Of a DNA stretch of 29,398 nt, positions 16,256-23,245 are shown in pieces. The position numbers and the translations under genes were made by a program. The stretch covers positions 1-29,398 of the forward strand of contig JAEZKY010000133.1 in NCBI GenBank assembly GCA_023435985.1, in the 5' to 3' direction. This DNA comes from Bacillota bacterium (GTDB lineage Bacteria; Bacillota; Clostridia; Clostridiales; Clostridiaceae). Every line of letters begins with the position of its first letter. Within the stretch, counting starts at the first letter, position 1. The notes under the pieces were generated by a model. It did no database searches. It was given only the letters and a program-made list of their open reading frames with translations, and was not told the DNA's origin.

Positions 16256-16693
16256 TTACAATCCTAATTTCTTCTTAAATACAGATACATATTGCCTTGA
16301 AATGAATACCTTTTCTCCATTTTGCAGTAAGGCCTCTAACTTTCCATAAAACACTGGACTCACAGATTCTATTTTCCCGATATTAAGAATAGTTGATTTT
16401 GATGCCCTAAAAAAACCCAAGTTCTCATATTGTGTTTCAATTTCATAGAGCTTTAGTTTAGATTCAAAAACTTTCTCTTTACAATAAATAAACACCTTAT
16501 TATCTACTGACTCAAAATAAAATACATCCTTAGGATTAACAATATGCATCTTTAAATCTGTAAAGCCAATTAGCTTTTTAGGCGTCGACTTAATTGAATA
16601 AATAAGCTGCAGTAATGATTCGTCGGGCTCATTACATTTTATTATTATTTCTGGTTCACTTCCAACAGGGATATTCTCAATGGTAATTTTCAT
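16256..16693 (-). CDS. LytTR-type DNA-binding regulator without receiver domain
   Basis: The 145-residue product has an N-terminal segment of about 45 residues and a C-terminal LytTR domain (about 50-145) with KDVFYFESVDNKVFIYC, FFRASKSTILNIGKI and the end KVFISRQYVSVFKKKLGL. There is no CheY-like receiver, so the signal probably comes through the DUF3021 partner. The ATG at 16691-16693 has GGGAG at correct spacing; an upstream GTG would overlap that site. These modules often regulate themselves. Target genes are not evident here. Confidence 0.88.
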   Translation of the reverse strand: MKITIENIPVGSEPEIIIKCNEPDESLLQLIYSIKSTPKKLIGFTDLKMHIVNPKDVFYFESVDNKVFIYCKEKVFESKLKLYEIETQYENLGFFRASKSTILNIGKIESVSPVFYGKLEALLQNGEKVFISRQYVSVFKKKLGL

Positions 16694-16722
16694 TATAACC
16701 ACTCCCTTTCCTTTATATTTAT

Positions 16723-16751
16723 AGTATATATTAGCAATTTACTGCATTCAA
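16723..16751 (-). promoter_or_regulatory. Predicted promoter of the LytTR-DUF3021 operon
   Basis: On the minus strand TTGAAT (16751-16746), 17 bases, TATACT (16728-16723). The start of transcription would be near 16716, about 23 bases before the LytTR ATG. Confidence 0.6.
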
Positions 16752-16861
16752 CAGACTTTAGCTAAGCTGCAAATTAATGATGGTAAGCTGTAATACTCAA
16801 AGGCCAGGTTACTCAATGTAGAATATATAGGATGACTTGTTAAACACATTAGGTTAAAATG

Positions 16862-16867
16862 TATAAT
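16862..16867 (+). promoter_or_regulatory. Predicted -10 element of the thyA operon
   Basis: A consensus TATAAT directly preceded by TG. The best -35 candidates are GTTAAA at 17 bases or TTGTTA at 19, neither strong. It lies about 60 bases before thyA. Confidence 0.45.
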
Positions 16868-16928
16868 GAATGGATTTGTTTTCGAATATTTTAAATTTCA
16901 CACAGAATAATAAGGAGGAATACCTAGA

Positions 16929-17720
16929 ATGAGTTTATATGATGATAAATACTTATCTATTGCTAATGACATATTAGAAAATGGTTATTTTGACACTAAT
17001 AGAACAGGAGTTAAAACCTATAAATTGCCACATCAGATCATGCAGTTTAATTTAGAAAAAGAATTTCCTATATTAACAACAAAATTTGTAGCTTTCAAAA
17101 CTGCTGTTAAAGAACTTTTATGGATTTTTAAAGACCAATCAAACGATGTGAAAGCCCTTCAATCTCAAAACGTAAAGATTTGGGATGAATGGATGATGGA
17201 AGACGGAACAATTGGAACTTCTTACGGTTGGGTAGTTAAAAAATTCAATCAAATGGATAAGCTTATTGATGCTTTGAAAAATAATCCTCAAGATAGAAGG
17301 ATGATGATTAATTTATGGCAGATACCTTATTTAGATGGTGGTGCTTTATATCCTTGCTGTTTCCTTACAATGTGGGATGTAACAGATGGCAAGCTCAACT
17401 GTATGCTTGTACAAAGAAGTGGAGACTGGGGACTTGGCGTTCCATTTAATACGTCACAATATGCTGTTTTAGTTCACTTAGTAGCTCAAGTTACAGGTCT
17501 TAAGCCCGGATTATTCACTCATGTAATAAATAATGCTCATGTGTACGAAAATCAAGTCGAAGGAATAAAGCTTCAATTAACAAGAAAAGGTCATGAATAC
17601 GAAGCTCCTGAGCTTTGGATTAATCCAGAAATTAAAGATTTCTATGACTTTACGCCTGATGATATAAAACTTATAAATTATAAACACCATGAAACAATAA
17701 AGATGGATGTTTCAGTATAA
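16929..17720 (+). CDS. thyA: Thymidylate synthase with an altered active-site block
   Basis: ThyA methylates dUMP to dTMP using methylene-tetrahydrofolate, producing dihydrofolate. The 263-residue product has the N-terminal NRTGV phosphate loop, QDRRMM, the catalytic Cys143 in ALYPCCF, VQRSGDWGLGVPFN and the HVY block near residue 205. The family's usual PCHxxxQF is PCCFLTMW here, so the His after the catalytic Cys is Cys144 and the Gln is Met. AAGGAGG precedes the ATG. folA follows 28 bases later, a natural pairing because DHFR regenerates the folate oxidised by ThyA. Confidence 0.93.
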   Translation: MSLYDDKYLSIANDILENGYFDTNRTGVKTYKLPHQIMQFNLEKEFPILTTKFVAFKTAVKELLWIFKDQSNDVKALQSQNVKIWDEWMMEDGTIGTSYGWVVKKFNQMDKLIDALKNNPQDRRMMINLWQIPYLDGGALYPCCFLTMWDVTDGKLNCMLVQRSGDWGLGVPFNTSQYAVLVHLVAQVTGLKPGLFTHVINNAHVYENQVEGIKLQLTRKGHEYEAPELWINPEIKDFYDFTPDDIKLINYKHHETIKMDVSV

Positions 17721-17748
17721 AGATATTTTTTACAAGGAGGAATAATAA

Positions 17749-18255
17749 ATGATATCAATAATTGTTGCCATAGCTAAAGATAATGTAATTGGAAAAGACA
17801 ATAAATTATTGTGGCACATCTCAGAAGACCTAAAAAGATTTAAGAAAATTACCACTGGAAAAAAAATGATTATGGGAAGAAAAACTTTTGAATCATTACC
17901 TGGCGTCTTGCCAAACAGAGAGCACATAATTTTAACTAGAGATAAAAATTTCAAAGTTAATTCTGATATGGTTAAGATAGTTTATGATTTAAATTATCTT
18001 ACTAAAGAATATTCAAGCTCTGAAGAAGAAATCTTTGTTATTGGTGGTGCAGAAATCTACAAGCAGTTTCTTCCTTACGCTGAGAAATTATATCTTACTA
18101 AAATAGAAGAAACTTTTCAAGGTGATACTCATTTCCCTGAAATTAATTTCGAGGAATTTAAAACAGAATATGAGTCAGAACAATTTATAGATGAAAAAAA
18201 TGGTCTTCATTATAAATTTATAGACCTACAGGCAAAAAACCTACAGGAATTGTAA
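17749..18255 (+). CDS. folA: Dihydrofolate reductase
   Basis: FolA reduces dihydrofolate to tetrahydrofolate with NADPH. The 168-residue product has the family N-terminus (IVAIAKDNVIGKDNKLLWH), the acidic active-site residue in ISEDLKRFK, the NADPH-binding GRKTFESLP, and IFVIGGAEIYKQFLP. The length is normal. AAGGAGG precedes the ATG. The last residues come from a small duplication of ACCTACAGG in the DNA. It is the second gene of the thyA operon and should recycle the dihydrofolate made by ThyA. Confidence 0.95.
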   Translation: MISIIVAIAKDNVIGKDNKLLWHISEDLKRFKKITTGKKMIMGRKTFESLPGVLPNREHIILTRDKNFKVNSDMVKIVYDLNYLTKEYSSSEEEIFVIGGAEIYKQFLPYAEKLYLTKIEETFQGDTHFPEINFEEFKTEYESEQFIDEKNGLHYKFIDLQAKNLQEL

Positions 18256-18280
18256 ACTAATTAAAAGGGGGTTTTTATAT

Positions 18281-19165
18281 ATGAAACTAATAACTTTTAA
18301 GTACAATAGCAAAGAGCAAATAGGTATTTTATCTAAAAATGAGGATCAAGTCTATCCACTTGGAGTTCTTGGGATAAATTATGATTCCATGAATGATTTG
18401 ATTGAAAAGATAACAGATAAGGAAATGACAGCATTAAAAGCACAGCTTGAAAAGGATAATAAAAATGCAATTTCTATTAATGATATTGAGAAACTGGCTC
18501 CTATACCGGTTCCTAAGCAGGATATTATCTGTTTAGGCATAAATTATATAGAGCATGCAAAAGAATCAGCTAGATATAAGAAGGAAGCTTTTGAAAAAGA
18601 TAGAGAAGATGCTATATATTTTTCAAAAAGAGTTAACGCTGCAATTGGAGATGAAGCTTATATACCTAGCTATCCTGAACTTGTAGACAGCTTAGATTAT
18701 GAAGCTGAACTTGCAGTAATAATTAATAAGGATGCTAAAAATGTATCTAAAAATGATGCTTTTAACTATGTATTCGGATATACAATAATAAATGATGTAA
18801 GTGCTAGAAACGTTCAAACCAAACATAAGCAATGGTATTTTGGTAAAAGCTTAGATGGTTTTACACCAATGGGACCTTCAATTGTCACTAAGGATGAATT
18901 TGAAACTCCACCTGTATTAAAGATATGTTCAAGAGTTAACGGTGAGTTAAGACAAAATAGCACAACAGATCTTATGATCACTTCTATTGAGGAAGTAATT
19001 CATGAATTATCTCAAGGTATGACCTTAAAGGCTGGAACTATCATATCAATGGGCACACCTGCCGGAGTAGGTATGGGCTTTACTCCTCCAAAATTTTTAA
19101 AGCCGGGAGATATGGTTGAATGTGAAGTTGAAGGCATAGGCTGCCTTAAAAATACCATTAAGTAA
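18281..19165 (+). CDS. Fumarylacetoacetate hydrolase (FAH) family protein
   Basis: The 294-residue product has an N-terminal domain of about 75 residues and the C-terminal FAH domain from about 80. Typical elements are ICLGINYIEHAKES, YEAELAVIINKDAKNVS with metal-binding acids, NDVSARNVQTKHKQWYFGKSLDGFTPMGP, and GTPAGVGMGFTPPKFLKPGDMVECEVEGIG. FAH enzymes split or decarboxylate keto acids with a divalent metal; acylpyruvate hydrolase or oxaloacetate decarboxylase activity is common in this shape. The exact substrate is not readable. The ATG follows AAGGGGG, 25 bases after folA, and a terminator closes the operon. A link to folate metabolism is not known to me. Confidence 0.88.
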   Translation: MKLITFKYNSKEQIGILSKNEDQVYPLGVLGINYDSMNDLIEKITDKEMTALKAQLEKDNKNAISINDIEKLAPIPVPKQDIICLGINYIEHAKESARYKKEAFEKDREDAIYFSKRVNAAIGDEAYIPSYPELVDSLDYEAELAVIINKDAKNVSKNDAFNYVFGYTIINDVSARNVQTKHKQWYFGKSLDGFTPMGPSIVTKDEFETPPVLKICSRVNGELRQNSTTDLMITSIEEVIHELSQGMTLKAGTIISMGTPAGVGMGFTPPKFLKPGDMVECEVEGIGCLKNTIK

Positions 19166-19244
19166 AAATCAAAATTTAAAATTGGGTTACTCAAACAAGT
19201 TTATCGAAAATAGATATAAACCATATTTAAGTATTAAATGAAAA

Positions 19245-19285
19245 GAAAATGAGGGTATTTCATTGCTGAAATGCCCTCACTTTCT
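19245..19285 (+). terminator. Terminator of the thyA-folA-FAH operon
   Basis: GAGGGTATTTC (19251-19261) pairs with GAAATGCCCTC (19268-19278) with one U-G pair and a six-base loop. Outer pairs extend it, and CTTTCTT follows. Confidence 0.8.
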
Positions 19286-19361
19286 TATCCTATTGTGTCC
19301 TATGTTAATCCTATTGAAGAATAACCTAATTTAATTCTTAATGAAAATAAATATTTAAATA

Positions 19362-19634
19362 AACCACGCACCTCGCTTCGTTATTAGTTCTCTATACGTT
19401 ACTCCTGCAGTTAGCTCAGACCAGATTGATCCACGGCACATGAAAGGAACCACTTATCGCTGCTTCCTTCCGGACCTGACGAGGTTCATGGGCTTCCATT
19501 GCGTGGGACCCAGTCATCAACACCACTTACAAGAGTCAGACTATAAATTGCTAATACCTAAGCGAGGAATTCAATCCTGCTATAGCGGATTGCAGGTTAC
19601 AGGGCACCGCTGACTCCCCATCTAGCATGGCAAT
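19362..19634 (-). ncRNA. ffs: Signal recognition particle RNA, large Bacillus type
   Basis: This RNA is the scaffold of the signal recognition particle that targets proteins to the membrane. The minus strand carries the universal domain GTCAGGTCCGGAAGGAAGC around 19461-19481. The Alu-domain block GCGGTGCCCTGTAACC lies near the 5' end, GTAAGTGGTGTTGA in the long arm, and GTGCGTGG at the 3' end. CCTCGCTT near 19556-19567 pairs with AAGCGAGG near 19371-19378 to close the long arm. About 272 nt matches the Bacillus scRNA class with an Alu domain. Ends are estimated by comparison with that class. It runs opposite to the FAH operon. Confidence 0.94.
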
Positions 19635-19728
19635 GGTGGAATGTCGAGGGTTTGAACCTCAGAAATTTCTTTCATAAGAAAATTCCCGTCCCCAAAGCGG
19701 ACGCCAAACCATATTATCCTTGCTTTCC
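19634..19728 (-). tRNA. tRNA-like sequence with CCA end, abutting SRP RNA; possible tRNA pseudogene
   Basis: On the minus strand a 95-nt stretch ends in a tRNA-like 3' half. A T-arm has loop TTCAAAC (19650-19656) and stem GAGG/CCTC, then ACATTCC, discriminator A and CCA ending at 19634. Upstream are a ten-position hairpin (19662-19671 with 19676-19685) placed like the long variable arm of a class II tRNA, and CGTCC/GGACG around a seven-base loop (19687-19703) placed like an anticodon arm. The 5' acceptor GGAAAGC matches only five of seven positions, no good D-arm is seen, and position 33 of the loop would be C, not T. It is therefore probably a decayed or non-decoding tRNA, or a processing signal for the SRP RNA that begins at the next base. 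Confidence 0.4.
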
Positions 19729-19957
19729 ATCAAAAATAATGTATCTACTTCATCTATTAGTTATTAATATTCTTCTCAAAAATAATATTTTTATTAATAG
19801 ATTGTCTTTCTATACATTTTTTTGACACTTGTTAATGATAACACATAAAATCTTTAAATTCAAGGATATTATCTCTGTCTTTATATTAAATTTATTCCAT
19901 ACTTGCCATGGCCTTTTGAAAAAATTAAAAATTATATTATATTTCTTTGATTTCGCC

Positions 19958-20509
19958 TTATTCTTCAACTAGAATAATATGCTCCTTTTCAACGCCTGCT
20001 AGGGCTTCAAAGATTTCGGATAACTCTTTATTATTTACTTCATGCTTATATTTTTCATAATAGCTCACTGCATGCTCTTCCTTCTGCTTTGCTAACTCTA
20101 AAAGGGCACTATCTGTATTATATTTCTCATAACTTACTTTGCTTAGATTAGGTATCTCATTAAAGCCTCCCAATCTCTGATGTATTCTTGCATGAAATAT
20201 TTCTATTTTTGATAATGCCTCAAATACTCCCTTTACTTTAACATCCTTAGCCATGCCTGCTGCAATATTATAGAAATCACCATTAAAAAGTTCAAGTTTA
20301 ACAGCATGATCTAAGATCTTTAAAGTCTTTTCATCAAGTAAACTGCTATCTAAATTGATAATTTCGTTTTCTTCACTTAAATATTCCTGCCCTGCTCCGC
20401 AAAATGGACAATATATTATATGATCCTTTGAATTTTCATTAATGAAAGCTGCTTCATTATAATTGTAGTTTTTTTCGTTTATATCCATCCCACATATTTT
20501 ACACTTCAA
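19958..20509 (-). CDS. Ferritin-like (rubrerythrin-related) protein with zinc ribbon
   Basis: The 183-residue product has an N-terminal metal-binding knuckle pair (CKIC at 3-6 and CPFC at 34-37) and a C-terminal four-helix domain. Acid and His pairs there (LELFNGDFY, IEIFHARIH, KEEHAVSYYEKY, GVEKEHIILVEE) fit a rubrerythrin-type di-iron site. Such proteins usually reduce peroxide or handle iron in anaerobes. The order, ribbon first, differs from classical rubrerythrin. I choose the TTG at 20507-20509 because GGGAGGTG precedes it at normal spacing; the upstream GTG overlaps that site. It lies 71 bases after crcB, in the same direction. Confidence 0.8.
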   Translation of the reverse strand: MKCKICGMDINEKNYNYNEAAFINENSKDHIIYCPFCGAGQEYLSEENEIINLDSSLLDEKTLKILDHAVKLELFNGDFYNIAAGMAKDVKVKGVFEALSKIEIFHARIHQRLGGFNEIPNLSKVSYEKYNTDSALLELAKQKEEHAVSYYEKYKHEVNNKELSEIFEALAGVEKEHIILVEE

Positions 20510-20580
20510 ATAATTCACCTCCCCTAGATTCTGTAAGGTATGTATATTGAATTACTGTACTAGATTTAGTTTTTCTTAAT

Positions 20581-20958
20581 CTATGCAAACCCTCTGCATA
20601 ATAATCTAGCTAAAACAACACCACCTAAGCTTAAAAATACATTCAAGCAAACATTAAGCATTCCAAAAAGATATCTCCCATCACTCATTAAAGTTATTGT
20701 TTCTAGACTAAAGGTAGAAAAGGTTGTAAGACCGCCCATAATTCCTGTAGTTAAAAAAAGCTTTAAATTGGGGGATATTAAATCTGTTGACATACTAAGT
20801 TCTGCTATCATTCCTATAAGAAATCCACCTGCTACATTTACAATCAATGTCCCCACCGGGAAACTTGAATTCATCATCTTTGCTGACTGCATGGTAACTA
20901 TATATCTAAGTATTGCTCCTATGCAGCCCCCTATTCCTACGTAAATTATCTTTTGCAA
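20581..20958 (-). CDS. crcB: Fluoride ion channel CrcB/Fluc
   Basis: CrcB dimers export fluoride through the membrane. The 125-residue product has four hydrophobic helices and family motifs GGCIGAILRYI, GTLIVNVAGGFLIG and TTGIMGGLTTFSTFSLE. The length is standard. The start is TTG at 20956-20958 with AAGGGGTG upstream. It follows the Lit-like gene by 34 bases, so both are likely co-transcribed. A single gene is present; such channels can be homodimers. I see no fluoride riboswitch upstream. Confidence 0.92.
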   Translation of the reverse strand: MQKIIYVGIGGCIGAILRYIVTMQSAKMMNSSFPVGTLIVNVAGGFLIGMIAELSMSTDLISPNLKLFLTTGIMGGLTTFSTFSLETITLMSDGRYLFGMLNVCLNVFLSLGGVVLARLLCRGFA

Positions 20959-20992
20959 ATTAACACCCCTTTGTTCAGCTTACAGTTAACAA

Positions 20993-21655
20993 TTAACTGT
21001 TTTTCTGTTTTCTATTTAATATTTTAATTATTATTGTAAATATTGCAAGAACTAATACTATTAACCCAAGCTCTATAGCAAAAAGTTCCTCTGGTAAGGC
21101 ATTTATTATTGGGTCAATGGCAGGATCAAAAATCCAATAGTTATTTCTAAAGAATATTTTATGAAAAAAATAAAAAGTCTTATCAAAATCTATTGCAGCG
21201 CTTGCAGAAACAAATATGAATATTAATGCTATTATATTTGTACTTCTACTAAAATCCCTTATAAGATTTCTCCTGAATTCGTTGCTTTTCTTTGATAATA
21301 TCTTAATAAGCATTACAATAATGAAAGCAATACTAAAGATATATAAGGCTATGAAGATTCGTTTTACCTCGTAAAAATGAATCTGTGCAAAATTACTTAT
21401 AGGTATAGTATTAAACTTTAATTCTTTAATAAACGGATTTTGAACATAATAAACCGCTCTTTTATAATTATCCATCAAAACTTCCGCTGATAATCCAGTA
21501 TATTGAATAAGATCATATTTGTATATAACATACTTATATATGCTTGTTACATTTAAAACAGCTAAAACAGCAATAGAAATAATCGAAATTGCATAAAATA
21601 TGTGAATTAAAATTTGCGATATTCTTTTTATTATGTTTAAGTCAGAATTATTAAT
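20993..21655 (-). CDS. lit: Lit/DUF1461 (TIGR01906) membrane protein, probable AUU start
   Basis: The protein resembles the DUF1461 family, which includes Lit, a lipoprotein intramolecular transacylase that makes lyso-form lipoproteins in some Firmicutes. The family block IDFDKTFYFFHKIFFRNNYW, then FDPAIDPIINALPEELF, is clear, and four hydrophobic helices are expected. From a TTG at 21478 only 161 residues would be made, missing helix 1. The same frame is open upstream for 59 more codons, encoding NNSDLNIIKRISQILIHIFYA and the family-like YTGLSAEVLMDNYKRAVYYV junction. No ATG, GTG or TTG occurs there, but an ATT at 21653-21655 has GAGGTGA at ideal spacing. This gives 220 residues, normal for the family. 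Acylation chemistry is inferred from the family. Confidence 0.78.
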   Translation of the reverse strand: MNNSDLNIIKRISQILIHIFYAISIISIAVLAVLNVTSIYKYVIYKYDLIQYTGLSAEVLMDNYKRAVYYVQNPFIKELKFNTIPISNFAQIHFYEVKRIFIALYIFSIAFIIVMLIKILSKKSNEFRRNLIRDFSRSTNIIALIFIFVSASAAIDFDKTFYFFHKIFFRNNYWIFDPAIDPIINALPEELFAIELGLIVLVLAIFTIIIKILNRKQKNS

Positions 21656-21686
21656 ATAAATTCACCTCTTTCATATGAGCTTGAAA

Positions 21687-21723
21687 TAAAACCATTTATA
21701 ATTATAAATTATAAATGGTTTTA
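21687..21723 (-). terminator. Terminator between the cheX-like gene and lit
   Basis: A perfect 17-bp stem (21687-21703 with 21707-21723, loop ATA) ends on the minus strand in GGTTTTATTTC. It lies about 20 bases past the CheX stop. Confidence 0.72.
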
Positions 21724-21741
21724 TATGTAGATTAAAATATA

Positions 21742-22209
21742 TTAAATTGTATTTTTCTCCATAGATATGTTAACTTCAATGGTCATATCTCCTACTCCCA
21801 TTGTTACACAAATAACCTTGTCCGAGCTTGCATTTGCAGTAAATTTTCCATGTACAAGAGTTGGCGTAGAAATATTTATCATAATATTATCTTGTGAAAA
21901 ATTAGTTGCTACATTTGCAGTCAGCATATTAGTTAATTCTGAAATTGCACTTTGTGCTAATTCATCAAACTCATTTACCGGCATACCCATCATCATTGTT
22001 GATGCAATCTTTTTTGCATCCTCTATGCTTAGTCCATAAATGATATTTCCTTTTATATCTCCAATAATGCCAAGAATAATAACAACTCCTGGACTTTCAA
22101 TAAATCTTCCTTTAAGACTCATGCCTTTCTTTTCCACATTAGACAGCCCTAATTGTGGCATAACATTTGTAAAGGCATTTAATATGGGATTTATATAATT
22201 GACATCCAT
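21742..22209 (-). CDS. CheX-like protein
   Basis: The 155-residue product is a stand-alone CheX-type domain, the CheC/CheX/FliY fold that binds or dephosphorylates CheY-like receivers. The likely helix with the family's acid and Asn residues is DELAQSAISELTNMLTANVATNF (about 82-104). The ATG is inside the end of the upstream gene, overlapping it by 19 bases, with GAGGTG before it, so translation is coupled. The natural partner would be that upstream receiver-CheX fusion. No flagellar or other chemotaxis genes are present, so it may serve another signalling path. Confidence 0.82.
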   Translation of the reverse strand: MDVNYINPILNAFTNVMPQLGLSNVEKKGMSLKGRFIESPGVVIILGIIGDIKGNIIYGLSIEDAKKIASTMMMGMPVNEFDELAQSAISELTNMLTANVATNFSQDNIMINISTPTLVHGKFTANASSDKVICVTMGVGDMTIEVNISMEKNTI

Positions 22210-23066
22210 TCCCCTTCACCTCTTCCAAAGCCTATACTCATTGATAAATCTCCAAATTGGGTTTTAACATTTGCAGAGTAAGTAATTTTCAATTCTCCCT
22301 TTGAGATACTAATTGACTCTCCATGAAATGTAGTTGGTGGTGCAACTCTTAAGCCAAATACCTTGTTCTTTTTATTTAACATTGAGCACGCATTTCCTGC
22401 AGCCATATTAGCTATTTCAGACATAACATTAAGCATTTCATCATTGTTTTTAGGTTCTCTTTTTAGCAATTTTTTTGCCAAGCTTTCTGCTGTCTCAAAT
22501 GGCATGTCAAAAATAATTCTGCCTGAATATTTTCCTATAATACCCATGACAATTGAAATTCCTTGACTTACTTTTTCCTCATTATCATTATTTTCATTAA
22601 CAATTTCCGGAATAGTCTTAGTAAGTCTATTAAAGACATCTTTTATCGCCTCTTTAAATACTGAAGAATACATTCCATCTAATTCTGCAAATAATTCTTC
22701 ATCTGCCATTACTCTATTAATTAGTAAAGTCAGCTCCTCTGCATCAACTGGTTTTTGAGCATATCCACTCACATGAATTTTTTTTGCTTTCTTTACAATT
22801 TCATCATCCATCATAGAACTAACAATTATTACCTTGATATTTGGGTCGATTTTATGTATTTCTTTTGTACATTCAAACCCATCAGTTCCTGGAATAGTCA
22901 TATCCATTGTAACTAAGTCTGGTTTTGTGCTAGTTACAACTTCAATTGTTTCCTCTAAAGAACTTGCTTCTCCTACAACGTTGAATCCATTTTCCGTCAA
23001 CAAATCCCTCAATAAAGCAATTTGAAAAGGTGAGTCATCAACTATTACAATATTCACATTTTTCAT
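22191..23066 (-). CDS. Response regulator fused to a CheX-like domain
   Basis: The 291-residue product has an N-terminal CheY-like receiver (1-120) with acids Asp10-Asp11, phospho-acceptor Asp55 in TMDMTIPG, Ser83 and Lys105 of KP. A linker of about 40 residues follows, then a C-terminal CheX-like domain (about 160-291) with NDEMLNVMSEIANMAAGNACSML. A receiver joined to its own possible phosphatase could switch itself off. The kinase is not in the window. The ATG has AGGGTAGGTG upstream. It overlaps the separate CheX-like gene that follows. Confidence 0.86.
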   Translation of the reverse strand: MKNVNIVIVDDSPFQIALLRDLLTENGFNVVGEASSLEETIEVVTSTKPDLVTMDMTIPGTDGFECTKEIHKIDPNIKVIIVSSMMDDEIVKKAKKIHVSGYAQKPVDAEELTLLINRVMADEELFAELDGMYSSVFKEAIKDVFNRLTKTIPEIVNENNDNEEKVSQGISIVMGIIGKYSGRIIFDMPFETAESLAKKLLKREPKNNDEMLNVMSEIANMAAGNACSMLNKKNKVFGLRVAPPTTFHGESISISKGELKITYSANVKTQFGDLSMSIGFGRGEGEWMSII

Positions 23067-23245
23067 AATTACACCTACCCTTTATCATAAGATATAGTCA
23101 ATCCACATAAGCTGAATATGATAATTATTTTTGTATATCTAACTCCATTAAATTGTGAATAAACCTATAATACTATTATATTTTAAAATCCAACATTGCT
23201 CAACAAAATTTAGTATTTTAATAATAAAAATTCACTTTTTACAAA

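Noticed and set aside
20959..20992. Fluoride riboswitch before crcB
   Set aside because: The gap is only 34 bases, and I find no fluoride-motif core there or before the Lit-like gene.
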